The notes beneath the pieces are model-generated. The model searched no databases and was not told the DNA's origin. It worked only from the letters and a program-made list of their open reading frames with translations. Positions 55,576 through 63,710 of a DNA stretch of 64,000 nt are shown in pieces. This stretch comes from NORP240 sp038134485 (GTDB lineage Bacteria; Pseudomonadota; Gammaproteobacteria; Pseudomonadales; Pseudohongiellaceae): positions 4,622 through 68,621 of the forward strand of contig JAYPVG010000015.1 in NCBI GenBank assembly GCA_038134485.1, written 5' to 3'. Every line of letters begins with the position of its first letter. Within the stretch, counting starts at the first letter, position 1. The position numbers and the translations under genes were made by a program.

Positions 55576-55680
55576 GGAAAACTCCTGACGGTATGCCTGC
55601 GTTTTAACAGTACCAGGCCGCTGCGATAAATTGGATCGAGACAACCAAATGACTTTAATCAGATATCCTGGCGGAGCAAA

Positions 55681-55695
55681 TCACCCTATTGGGTA
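55681..55695. promoter_or_regulatory. Regulon element E (weaker match)
   Basis: Read on the minus strand it is TACCC-AATAG-GGTGA, which keeps the CC-N5-GGT core. It lies 106 bp upstream of the aldehyde dehydrogenase start, the same distance as the stronger elements show. Confidence 0.42.
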
Positions 55696-55700
55696 GGTCG

Positions 55701-56546
55701 TTATCGGAAATCAGTCCCGGGCATTGGCTCTTCCTGCCATTCAAACATGTTCATTTCGATGAAAACAAAGGCCACAATCCAGAGCATTGCGTCCCAGAAA
55801 TCCAGTAACGGCCCGGTTATTCCCCAGTAGATGGCACAAAGCAACAGAATGGTGTAGAGAATTGCCTTTACCGCTTTGCTGACGGTGAGGACCACGCCGT
55901 CCAGTTTACCTTTCAGCTGTAATCGGATGTCGATTTCCAGCACTAGCACCACCAGCAGCCAGTCGCCAGCATTAATGACATCGGTCCAGGCGAGTTTTTG
56001 CGCAGAAAGCAACGCAGCCGAATCAGTAAAAACATTGGCGCCGGTTAACTGATAAAGAACGTCTGCCGGCATAAGCGTCAGGCAATTGGCCGCATCGATC
56101 AGCTCGAATTCATCCAGGTCAGTCATGAACGAAAAAGAACCGGCAGCCAGCCCACACAGGTCTGCGGCAGAGGACAACTCAAACTCGGAGAGCCCCTGCA
56201 TTTTCGTCACATAGCCGAAAAAAGCATACACCAGCAAGCAATAGCAAAAGACCCGGGCGCCATGTAAAAACCATTTCACCTTCCCCCTGATCTTCTCATC
56301 CGAAATGATGTTCGTTTCAAATTCGAACAGAAGCAGGAGAATTACCCAGGCCGCGGTATCCAGTGTAGCAGCAAAGGATGCTACCAGATCCGAAAGTGAG
56401 CTGCCGTTGGCAATCAGGTAACCGGCAGCACTCCACTCATCGAGAAAGAAAAGCCCGACATTCACTATCAGCAGCACATAGATCGTGTACTTGAAAACTC
56501 TTAAATAATGCCGGGGGTGAAGCTTGGAAGTGACTAGACTGGGCAT
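55701..56546 (-). CDS. Multi-spanning membrane protein of unknown function
   Basis: The 281-residue protein has about five or six hydrophobic helices (for example TIYVLLIVNVGLFFL, AAWVILLLLFEFET and AILYTILLLCAIYWG) with acidic loops between. I do not recognise the family. It lies 20 bp after the second glutamine synthetase gene, so it is almost certainly co-transcribed with it. A transport, sensing or scaffold role in amine metabolism is possible but cannot be tested from sequence. Confidence 0.65.
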   Translation of the reverse strand: MPSLVTSKLHPRHYLRVFKYTIYVLLIVNVGLFFLDEWSAAGYLIANGSSLSDLVASFAATLDTAAWVILLLLFEFETNIISDEKIRGKVKWFLHGARVFCYCLLVYAFFGYVTKMQGLSEFELSSAADLCGLAAGSFSFMTDLDEFELIDAANCLTLMPADVLYQLTGANVFTDSAALLSAQKLAWTDVINAGDWLLVVLVLEIDIRLQLKGKLDGVVLTVSKAVKAILYTILLLCAIYWGITGPLLDFWDAMLWIVAFVFIEMNMFEWQEEPMPGTDFR

Positions 56547-56566
56547 GGGCCAATGCTACTTGATTG

Positions 56567-57901
56567 CTACACGTTCAGGAGCAGGTATTCTCTCTCCCAG
56601 GAACTGATTACCCGGTTGAATTCTTCGAACTCGTCCAGCTTGATCAGCCTGAAAGCACGGATAAAGTCTTCACCAATGATCGACCCGACTTCTTCCAGCG
56701 AATCCAGCCCCCGCAAGGCTTCTTCGAGAGATCTTGCAACAGTGATATCTTCTTCAGTGGCATCACCGGCGTATGGCCGGGTAGGTTCAATCTTGTTCTG
56801 GATACCAACGAAGCCGCAGGCAAGCGAGGCTGCAATAGCCAGATAAGGATTGCAGTCGGCGCCGGCAAAACGGTTTTCTATGCGCATGGCTTCTACCGGT
56901 GCACTGGGGATACGCAAGCCAACGGTGCGGTTGTCATAACCCCAGTTCAGATTGATCGGGGCGGAAATATCCCTGACAAACCGTCGATAGGAATTCACGT
57001 TAGGGGCATAAAAACTGATCAGCCCAGGGGTGTATTTCTGCAGACCACCCAGATAATGCCGGAATGCCTCTGATTCATTCCCCTCTTCGGTTGCAAACAC
57101 ATTCCTCCCGGTTTTGAGGTCTGCCAGACTCTGGTGAATATGCATGGAACTGCCCGGTTCCGCACTCATGGGCTTGGCCATGAAGGTGGCAAATATCCCG
57201 TTCCGAATCGCCACTTCCCGCATGGTACGTTTGAACGTGAACACCTGATCGGCAAGGTTCAGTGCGTCACCATGGATAAAATTCACTTCCATTTGTGCCG
57301 CGCCGGTTTCGTGAATCAGGGTATCGACGCTCAATTCCTGCGCTTCGCAGTATTCGTACATCTGATCTACTACGGAATCGAATTCATTCAGGGCGTCGAT
57401 ACTGTATGACTGGCGCGCCGATTCCCGTCGACCTGATCTGCCGATAGGCGCCTTCAGCTCAAAATCCGGATCCTCATTCTTCTGAATCAGGTAGAACTCC
57501 ATTTCCGGAGCAATGACTGGCTGTAAGCCCACATCTTCGTACAGCCTGAGAACGCGACGCAACACGTTTCTGGATGACATGCGATGCAACTCCCCATCCA
57601 GCGTGTAACAGTCATGGATTATCTGGGCAGTTGAATCCTTGGCCCATGGCACGATCCGTTTGCCATTGGGATCTGGCACCAGAATCATATCCTGATCCGA
57701 TGCGCTGATCAGTTCGTCAATGTCGTCACAGAATTTACCGGTTACGGATTGCAGCAGAATGCTTTCAGGCAATCGGGGATTCTGGCTTCTGAACTTGTCA
57801 GCTGGCATGAATTTTCCGCGTGCGTTACCCGTCATGTCCGGGATCAGACACTCCACTTCCGCGATGTTTTTTTCCTTTAGCCAGTCTTCGATGGAACCCA
57901 T
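56567..57901 (-). CDS. Glutamine synthetase-family gamma-glutamylpolyamine synthetase (second copy)
   Basis: The 444-residue protein is a second member of the PuuA/SpuI branch. It has APEMEFYLIQKNEDPD, TFMAKPMSAEPGSSMHIHQS and NSYRRFVRDISAPINLNWGY. It is clearly distinct from the copy at 45959, so the two may prefer different amines. It is followed at 20 bp by an unknown membrane gene. The start overlaps an unusual leader: five copies of TTAAAAGG-like repeats lie within 60 bp upstream. It diverges from the PuuB-like oxidase gene. Confidence 0.85.
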   Translation of the reverse strand: MGSIEDWLKEKNIAEVECLIPDMTGNARGKFMPADKFRSQNPRLPESILLQSVTGKFCDDIDELISASDQDMILVPDPNGKRIVPWAKDSTAQIIHDCYTLDGELHRMSSRNVLRRVLRLYEDVGLQPVIAPEMEFYLIQKNEDPDFELKAPIGRSGRRESARQSYSIDALNEFDSVVDQMYEYCEAQELSVDTLIHETGAAQMEVNFIHGDALNLADQVFTFKRTMREVAIRNGIFATFMAKPMSAEPGSSMHIHQSLADLKTGRNVFATEEGNESEAFRHYLGGLQKYTPGLISFYAPNVNSYRRFVRDISAPINLNWGYDNRTVGLRIPSAPVEAMRIENRFAGADCNPYLAIAASLACGFVGIQNKIEPTRPYAGDATEEDITVARSLEEALRGLDSLEEVGSIIGEDFIRAFRLIKLDEFEEFNRVISSWEREYLLLNV

Positions 57902-57907
57902 AAGTTA

Positions 57908-57961
57908 CCTTTTAAAAAATCTTTTAAATGCCTTTTAACTGCCTTTTAACCAGCTTATTAA
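57908..57961. repeat. 11-12-bp direct repeats in the leader of the second glutamine synthetase gene
   Basis: On the plus strand CTTTTAA occurs at 57909, 57921, 57932 and 57943, with a weaker CTTATTAA at 57954. In the transcript sense this is a row of TTAAAAGG units, each with a Shine-Dalgarno-like AAGG. The nearest one lies just before the ATG at 57901 and is probably the ribosome site. Confidence 0.8.
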
Positions 57962-58050
57962 CAAGCTTTCTATTGACCGGATTGGACCAAATCAGCCGGC
58001 ATATCTGGAATGCTTTTTCGGCAAGTTCCGATTACCTGTTAACGAATCAA

Positions 58051-58087
58051 ATTTGAAGTACAACATAGCTCGAATTATACTTCAAAT
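58051..58087. repeat. Inverted repeat in the divergent promoter of glutamine synthetase and oxidase genes
   Basis: ATTTGAAGTA (58051-58060) pairs with TACTTCAAAT (58078-58087) across 17 bp. Two direct copies of ATTATTCGA follow at 58089 and 58101, 12 bp apart. They lie between two divergent genes of the polyamine cluster, and could be an operator for the TetR protein encoded beyond the oxidase gene. Confidence 0.5.
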
Positions 58088-58146
58088 AATTATTCGAATG
58101 ATTATTCGATTTTTAACAAAAGCCAGCAACCGACAACGAAAAAACT

Positions 58147-59451
58147 TTGAAAAAAAGCGCTAACGATACCAGCCCCAGTGCACACACAGATTCCTATTAT
58201 GCGGCGTCCGCCCTGCCCTGCCCGGAATTCCCAACCCTGAACCAGGACGCCGAGGCCGACGTGTGTATTATCGGCGGCGGCTATACCGGCCTGTCTTCCG
58301 CGTTACATCTTGCTAAAAAGGGACTCAACGCGGTGGTCCTGGAAGCGGAAAAAGTTGGGTGGGGCGCATCCGGGCGGAATGGAGGCCATGTTGGCACCGG
58401 GCAACGGGTCAGCCAGTCGGCGCTGGAGAAAAAGCATGGCCTTGAAACTTCCAGGCAACTCTGGGGGCTTGGACTGGAGGCTGTCGACCTGGTCCGCCAG
58501 CTGATTGCGGACCATGACATCAATTGCGATCTCAAAGAAGGCATTTTGCATGTGGCTGCCAAAAAGTCCCATGTGGAATACCTGAAACAGGAAACCGAAG
58601 TCCTGCGTAGCGTCTATGGCTACGAAAAAATCAGCTTTATCGACAAAGGGGAACTGGACCACATGGTTGGCGCGGGCGGCAAATACTTTGCGGGACAGCT
58701 TGACCAGAGTTCGCTTCACCTGCATCCCCTCAAGTATGCACACGGACTCGCCGCCGCGGCGAAGGAGGCAGGGGCCCGGATTTTCGAGAACAGCAAAGTG
58801 CTGGGCTATGAAAAAGGTTCAACGCTTACCGTTCGAACTGCCCGGGGCAACGTTAAAGCCAAGACCATCATTCTTGCCTGCAACGGTTATCTCAAAAAAC
58901 TGGCACCAGAAATCGCCGGCTGTATCATGCCTATCAATAATTTCGTCCTGGCAACCGAGCCACTGCCGGAACAATTGGCCCGGGAGCTAATCAGAGACGA
59001 CGTAGCCGTGCAGGATTCACTGTTTGTAATCAATTACTGGAAACTTTCTGCGGATAACCGTCTGGTATTTGGCGGCGGTGAAAATTACACCAGCAAGTTC
59101 CCCAACGACATAAAATCCTTCGTCCGAAAATACATGCTCCGTGTCTATCCACAGCTGAAAAGCACGGCTATTGATTATGCCTGGGGCGGTACTCTGGCTA
59201 TCACCCTGAACCGTATGCCGTCATTTGGAACACTTGATTCCAATATCTATCATGCCCACGGTTACTCGGGGCACGGCATACCTACCGCGACGCTGGCAGG
59301 AAAAGTACTGGCCGACGCAATTGCCGGCGATGCAGCGAAATTTAACCTGATCGCCGACCTGCCCTCGCCCAGATTCCCCGGTGGTACCCTATTCCGGTGG
59401 CCCGGGCTGGTCGCCGGCATGTTGTTTTATTCATTAATGGATAAGCTCTAG
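58147..59451 (+). CDS. puuB: FAD-dependent amine oxidase (gamma-glutamylputrescine oxidase-like)
   Basis: The start is TTG at 58147, since an in-frame TAA at 58114 leaves no upstream ATG. The 434-residue protein is a DadA/PuuB-type oxidase: FAD site VCIIGGGYTGLSSALHLAKK, then VGWGASGRNGGHVGTG, and C-terminal HGYSGHGIPTATLAGKVLAD. In the gamma-glutamyl route it would oxidise the gamma-glutamyl amine to an aldehyde in the cytoplasm, with hydrogen peroxide as product. It is followed at 16 bp by a TetR-type regulator gene, and divergent from the second glutamine synthetase gene. Confidence 0.83.
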   Translation: MKKSANDTSPSAHTDSYYAASALPCPEFPTLNQDAEADVCIIGGGYTGLSSALHLAKKGLNAVVLEAEKVGWGASGRNGGHVGTGQRVSQSALEKKHGLETSRQLWGLGLEAVDLVRQLIADHDINCDLKEGILHVAAKKSHVEYLKQETEVLRSVYGYEKISFIDKGELDHMVGAGGKYFAGQLDQSSLHLHPLKYAHGLAAAAKEAGARIFENSKVLGYEKGSTLTVRTARGNVKAKTIILACNGYLKKLAPEIAGCIMPINNFVLATEPLPEQLARELIRDDVAVQDSLFVINYWKLSADNRLVFGGGENYTSKFPNDIKSFVRKYMLRVYPQLKSTAIDYAWGGTLAITLNRMPSFGTLDSNIYHAHGYSGHGIPTATLAGKVLADAIAGDAAKFNLIADLPSPRFPGGTLFRWPGLVAGMLFYSLMDKL

Positions 59452-59467
59452 CATCTTGAGAACACCG

Positions 59468-60088
59468 ATGGAAAGCACCAGACGATTAACTCCTAGGCGC
59501 GATCCCCAGCAGCAGCGCTCCAAGGATCGTATTCAGCTGATACTGGAAGTAACTGCTCGCCTGATGGACGAGGTGGGCTTCGATGACCTGACTACCATAC
59601 TGATCGCCAAAGAAGCTGGCATGTCTGTTGGTACGCTTTATCACTATTTTCCAAACAAGCATTCCATACTGCGTGCTATTGCTAGGAACTGGCTGGATCA
59701 CTGGGACCAGGTAATTCTGGAAATCAATGCCCTGCCGATCGAGACCATGGAGATGGAAGAAGTGGTCAATATTCTTATTGATACTTTTGCCCGGGTTTAT
59801 CAGAAACAGAAGGGCATACTGCACCTGGTGCGGGCCATGTTCGCCATTCCCGAACTCAAGGATCTCGATGAACGCCATGACGAATTCATTATCGCCAACA
59901 TGGCCAATATTCTTCCCCAGATAGGCATCAACAAGTCCCTGACGGATCGAAAATATATAGCCCGCACGTATCTGGAAATGACCCATGCCCTGTTACTTGT
60001 GGCTTGCCAGCAACGGGGCACCCGGGCCAGGCAGACACTGGAAGACACTCGTGAGCTGGTTTACTGCCTGTTTTTACGACACCTGTAA
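59468..60088 (+). CDS. TetR-family transcriptional regulator
   Basis: The ATG at 59468 is preferred over a TTG at 59456. The 206-residue protein has the TetR helix-turn-helix (IAKEAGMSVGTLYHYFPNK) near residues 45-63 and an alpha-helical ligand domain. It lies 16 bp after the oxidase gene and is likely in one transcript with it. A repressor of the polyamine genes that responds to an amine or aldehyde is likely. The inverted repeat at 58051-58087 is a candidate operator. Confidence 0.87.
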   Translation: MESTRRLTPRRDPQQQRSKDRIQLILEVTARLMDEVGFDDLTTILIAKEAGMSVGTLYHYFPNKHSILRAIARNWLDHWDQVILEINALPIETMEMEEVVNILIDTFARVYQKQKGILHLVRAMFAIPELKDLDERHDEFIIANMANILPQIGINKSLTDRKYIARTYLEMTHALLLVACQQRGTRARQTLEDTRELVYCLFLRHL

Positions 60089-60151
60089 ATTAGCAAAGCA
60101 GGTTATTCTGGCCGTTAAAATTTTCTCCTGTCCAACTGCGTTTACCCAAGC

Positions 60152-60190
60152 AAAAAAAAATCCGGCGCCAGGTTTATACTGGTGCCGGAT
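60152..60190 (-). terminator. Rho-independent terminator of the alanine dehydrogenase gene
   Basis: On the minus strand a 12-bp stem (ATCCGGCACCAG with CTGGCGCCGGAT, one G-U pair) has a 7-base loop and is followed by nine T. It begins 25 bp after the stop of ald. Confidence 0.9.
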
Positions 60191-60214
60191 TGGTAAAAAA
60201 GCAGTTTTCGGGCC

Positions 60215-61342
60215 TTACGCCGCCCTGGTAGATTCCAAAGCGTCGAACGGGTCCACGTAGGCATAGCCAAGCGCTTCTGCCACTGCTTTACAGGTTACCA
60301 TCCCCTCATGAACATTCAGACCATTTCGCAGGTGCTCATCTGACTGCATCGCTAACCGGTAGTCTGCCGCCAGTTTCAACGCATAGGGCAGCGTCACGTT
60401 ATTCAGGGCAAGCGTGGAAGTCCGGGCCACGCCGCCTGGCATGTTGGCGACACAGTAGTGCACTACATCGTCAACCACATAGGTGGGATCCTCGTGTGTA
60501 GTGGCTTTTGAGGTTTCGAAACAGCCACCCTGGTCAATGGCGACGTCAACAACTACCGCACCTTTCTTCATGCGGCTGATAATGTCGCGAGTCAGCAGTT
60601 TCGGGGCTCTCGCTCCCGGTATCAATACCGCACCGATCACCAGGTCCGCGTCCAGCGCGTATTCTTCGATAGCCGCAGCCGTTGACCACCCACAGTGAAC
60701 CTTACCAGCAAATTCTGAATCCAGCTGACGCAGTCTTTCCACCGAAAGATCCAGAATAGTGACGTCAGCACCCATGCCCACAGCGATCGTCGCGGCATTG
60801 ACACCTACTACACCGCCACCGATGATCAGCACCCGGGCAGACGCTACACCGGTTACGCCTCCAAGCAGTATACCTCTGCCACCCTGGGTTTTTTCCAGAT
60901 GGTGGGCACCCGCCTGTACCGACATGCGACCGGCCACTTCTGACATGGGCGCCAACAAAGGCAGAGAACCGTCTGCAGCAGTCACTGTCTCGTAAGCGAC
61001 GCAGGTTGCTCCGGACTGAACCAGCAGTTCGGCTTGCGCGGGATCCGGAGCCAGATGCAGATAGGTGAACAGCAGTTGCCCCTCTTTCAGCATCTTGCAT
61101 TCCTGGGGTTGGGGCTCTTTCACCTTGACGATCATGCCGGCTCGATCGAACACCTCTTTCGCGGTTGCCACAATTTCCGCACCCGCGGCCCGGTAGTCAT
61201 CGTCAGGAAAATCAATGCCTGCTCCGGCGTTGGTCTCAACAATCACCTGATGGCCGCTGGCAATCAGTTCTTTCACAGAAGCCGGGATCAAACCAACCCT
61301 GTACTCGTGATTCTTAATCTCTTTTGGTACACCGACTAACAT
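60215..61342 (-). CDS. ald: Alanine dehydrogenase
   Basis: The ATG at 61342 follows GAGAG and gives 375 residues, the normal size. It starts MLVGVPKEIKNHEYRVGLIP, has the catalytic Lys and His in the KVKEPQ and FTYLHLA regions, and a NAD-binding site with VLIIGGGVVGVNAATIAVG. It deaminates alanine to pyruvate and ammonia. This fits the cluster: the SpuC aminotransferase makes alanine from pyruvate, and Ald regenerates the pyruvate. It diverges from an Lrp-type regulator gene, the usual arrangement for ald control. Confidence 0.95.
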   Translation of the reverse strand: MLVGVPKEIKNHEYRVGLIPASVKELIASGHQVIVETNAGAGIDFPDDDYRAAGAEIVATAKEVFDRAGMIVKVKEPQPQECKMLKEGQLLFTYLHLAPDPAQAELLVQSGATCVAYETVTAADGSLPLLAPMSEVAGRMSVQAGAHHLEKTQGGRGILLGGVTGVASARVLIIGGGVVGVNAATIAVGMGADVTILDLSVERLRQLDSEFAGKVHCGWSTAAAIEEYALDADLVIGAVLIPGARAPKLLTRDIISRMKKGAVVVDVAIDQGGCFETSKATTHEDPTYVVDDVVHYCVANMPGGVARTSTLALNNVTLPYALKLAADYRLAMQSDEHLRNGLNVHEGMVTCKAVAEALGYAYVDPFDALESTRAA

Positions 61343-61481
61343 AATTACACTCTCTGATACGCAACTAATCCTGAAGTCTGTTTTCATGCAATATACAGGT
61401 TATATAAGATTTATGTTTTTTATTTTTAAATATTTTCAGTATAAAATCCTGTTTTTATGAAATTGGCAGGAATTTTTACTT

Positions 61482-61967
61482 ATGGGAAAAAGAGCGAAAG
61501 AACTTTCCACGATCGACCGTCGCATTCTCAAAACCCTGCAGAAAGATGGCAGAATCAGCTATACCAACCTGTCCAAGGAGGTAGGTCTGTCGGTAACCCC
61601 CTGTATCGACCGGGTCAAGAAGCTGGAAAAAGAAGGCGCCATCCAGGGTTACACTGCGCTGGTTGACCCGGAGTTCCTGGATGCTGCCCTGGTGGTATTC
61701 GTGCAAATCAGGCTGGACCGCACTTCCCAGGACAGCTTTGATAATTTTCGCAACGCCGTCGTTACCCTGTCAGAGGTACAGGAGTGCTATCTGGTCTCCG
61801 GCGATTTTGACTACCTGATCAAAGCCCGGGTGGCAGACATGTCCGATTACCGGATATTTCTGGGCGAAACATTGCTGAAACTGCCCGGCGTGCAGAGCTC
61901 GACCAGTTACGTGGTGATGGAGCAGCTGAAAGAAACGCTGGAAGTACCCATTCATTACAATCGCTAA
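61482..61967 (+). CDS. Lrp/AsnC-family transcriptional regulator
   Basis: The 161-residue protein has an N-terminal helix-turn-helix (LKTLQKDGRISYTNLSKEVG, then LSVTPCIDRVKKLEKEG) and a C-terminal RAM/AsnC ligand domain (YLVSGDFDYLIKARV). It is divergent from ald with a 139-bp AT-rich promoter region, and is the likely activator of ald in response to alanine or another amino acid. Homologues regulate alanine dehydrogenase in several proteobacteria. The ATG at 61482 has AGGA about ten bases upstream. Confidence 0.92.
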   Translation: MGKRAKELSTIDRRILKTLQKDGRISYTNLSKEVGLSVTPCIDRVKKLEKEGAIQGYTALVDPEFLDAALVVFVQIRLDRTSQDSFDNFRNAVVTLSEVQECYLVSGDFDYLIKARVADMSDYRIFLGETLLKLPGVQSSTSYVVMEQLKETLEVPIHYNR

Positions 61968-62001
61968 CCAGGCACTGACCGTTACCGGACAAATTGCCTT
62001 C

Positions 62002-62021
62002 ACCGCAGTATTTGCTGCGGT
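62002..62021. terminator. Hairpin between convergent lrp-type and rdgC genes
   Basis: ACCGCAG-TATTTG-CTGCGGT forms a 7-bp stem 35 bp after the Lrp-type stop. No T run follows, so termination is not certain. Confidence 0.35.
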
Positions 62022-62075
62022 AAGCTCAATCGCTATCGCTCACCGGTGGCTGCGTTGACCTTGCAGGCCGGCAGT

Positions 62076-62981
62076 TTACTGACCCTTGAGTCCACCAAAC
62101 GCGCCAAACAGCTGGCGCAGAAAACCAGAAAGCTCCATGCTCATCAAAGCGAATTCCTGGTCGAATTTTTGCGCGGCACTTTCCACCTGTTCACCAAAGG
62201 TTTCCTCGCCCATGCTTTCGAAACGCAGGCGCCTGACCGACAGATCGTCGTGCACAATACAGTTAATCCGATCGTTCCAGATGAGTCCCAGCGCTTTGAC
62301 CCGCTTGTCTGCAGCCAGCATCGCCCGTAGCTCATCGGTCAGTAAATCCTGCCCCTTGCAGCGCACCACGTTGCTACCGTCCAGTGGATTGTAAAGTTCA
62401 CAGTCGTGACCGATGGCGAACTTGTTGGTGGCCTTGTGCTCTTTCAACCAGCGGGTCATGACATCCGCCGGGGCACGTGCTGCCTCTGGCTTGGCAACCG
62501 GCAACGAGCCCAGGCTGTCCCGCAACAGGTTCAGCAGCGCCTCCGCCCGGGGCGCGCTGGAGGTGTCGACCACCAGCAGATTATCCTTCGGCGCCAGGTA
62601 AGCATATATCTGTTGATTGCGCACGAACGCCCGGGGCAGCAGCGTGGCATAGAGATCTTCCTGAATCTGCCGACGCTCCTTGCGGTATACCTTGCGCGCC
62701 TGGCGTTCTTCCAGCTCCGCCACTTTCTCCTCGGTGGCATCCCTGATCACGGATACCGGCAACAGGCGCTCCTGCTCCTGAGCGCACAGCATGGTGAAAT
62801 CGCCGATGGTATGGGTCAGCATCTCGCCCTCCCTGCCCAGCGGACTCACCCAGCCGAGGCTGGACTTATCGAAACTGCTACAGGGTTGGAACTGGTTTTC
62901 GACCAGCTTCGTCTCTAACTCCTCGGTGTTAAGTCCCAGAGATTCGGTGAGCACATAAAGGCGAAGGTTTTTAAACAACAT
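62076..62981 (-). CDS. rdgC: Recombination-associated protein RdgC
   Basis: I start at the ATG at 62981 (MLFKNLRLYVLTE), the typical RdgC N-terminus; the extra eight residues upstream are not family-like. The 301-residue protein has SLGWVSPLG, KVYRKERRQIQEDLYATLLP and LNLLRDSLGSLPV, which are conserved in RdgC. It is a ring-shaped DNA-binding protein that limits RecA activity. RdgC is essentially confined to beta- and gammaproteobacteria, which supports the assignment of the organism. It is convergent with the Lrp-type gene and has no operon partner. Confidence 0.95.
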   Translation of the reverse strand: MLFKNLRLYVLTESLGLNTEELETKLVENQFQPCSSFDKSSLGWVSPLGREGEMLTHTIGDFTMLCAQEQERLLPVSVIRDATEEKVAELEERQARKVYRKERRQIQEDLYATLLPRAFVRNQQIYAYLAPKDNLLVVDTSSAPRAEALLNLLRDSLGSLPVAKPEAARAPADVMTRWLKEHKATNKFAIGHDCELYNPLDGSNVVRCKGQDLLTDELRAMLAADKRVKALGLIWNDRINCIVHDDLSVRRLRFESMGEETFGEQVESAAQKFDQEFALMSMELSGFLRQLFGAFGGLKGQ

Positions 62982-63268
62982 GTGGGAGTACCGCGCTGAT
63001 GCCAATAGTCGATAATGAGAATAAATAAGGGACCACGAGGAAATTCATGCTATCCAGTTCCCTTCGGCCGGAGATGAATTATTCTATAGCTCCGGGTAAT
63101 TATCCACCGGCAGCCAATCGGGCATCGCCGCGCCCATTCGCGAGAAGCGGATAGTGATTCCCAGTGCAATTCCCCGCGACCGAGCAAGGTTTCGATCAAC
63201 TCTCGATTTTGTTAATAATCCCGTAAGTAAAGGCCACTAATCTGCGTCTTCCAAGCGGGGAGAAGCTC

Positions 63269-63454
63269 ATGACCAACGACCGCCTGATTCGGTTACTGTA
63301 CTACCAGTGTTCATTGTCTGTTGTTCTGGCTATAACAGGTTGTGTGCTCGATAAGGCTCAACATCGGCGACCCCTGACGTCTGTATTCGAGGGGTGCGAC
63401 AGTTGTCATGCCATGGGGCCAGCGAGGTATTCTCGACGTTTAAGCTTTCATTAA
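63269..63454 (+). CDS. Short lipoprotein with a c-type haem motif, probably a truncated cytochrome
   Basis: The ATG at 63269 follows GGGGAGA. The 61-residue product has a lipobox (VVLAITGCVLD) and one haem motif, GCDSCHAMGP, which is typical of class I cytochrome c. The frame ends 14 residues after the motif, so there is no distal Met and the fold is too short. A stop or frameshift may have truncated a longer cytochrome; the following frame is not a convincing continuation. A terminator 77 bp later suggests that the transcript really ends here. Confidence 0.4.
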   Translation: MTNDRLIRLLYYQCSLSVVLAITGCVLDKAQHRRPLTSVFEGCDSCHAMGPARYSRRLSFH

Positions 63455-63530
63455 ATCCCGATTTGCCGAAAACCACCCCCGACTTCTCCTTCAATAACCT
63501 CGAGCTTGGGGTTATTCGGTCCGATGATCG

Positions 63531-63556
63531 ACCCCGGCCCATGCCGGGGTTTTTTT
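63531..63556 (+). terminator. Rho-independent terminator
   Basis: ACCCCGGC-CCAT-GCCGGGGT is a perfect 8-bp stem followed by six T on the plus strand. It lies downstream of the short lipoprotein gene and upstream of the last gene. Confidence 0.9.
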
Positions 63557-63710
63557 CACAGTTGACAACGGCCGCAGGCTCGCCAGAACTCGCCAGGATG
63601 CCGGATGCTCTCGACGGCCGGCAATTTGAAGACTGGCTAGACAGCGCGCAGCCGTTACAATAGGCCGCTCGGCAAAATAATTTACCAACACGCAAGGAGT
63701 CAGCAAAAAA

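Noticed and set aside
63394..63663. 89-codon frame starting with GTG, overlapping the short lipoprotein gene
   Set aside because: A strong terminator lies inside it and no family motif is seen; it could be a frameshifted tail of the cytochrome but is not convincing.
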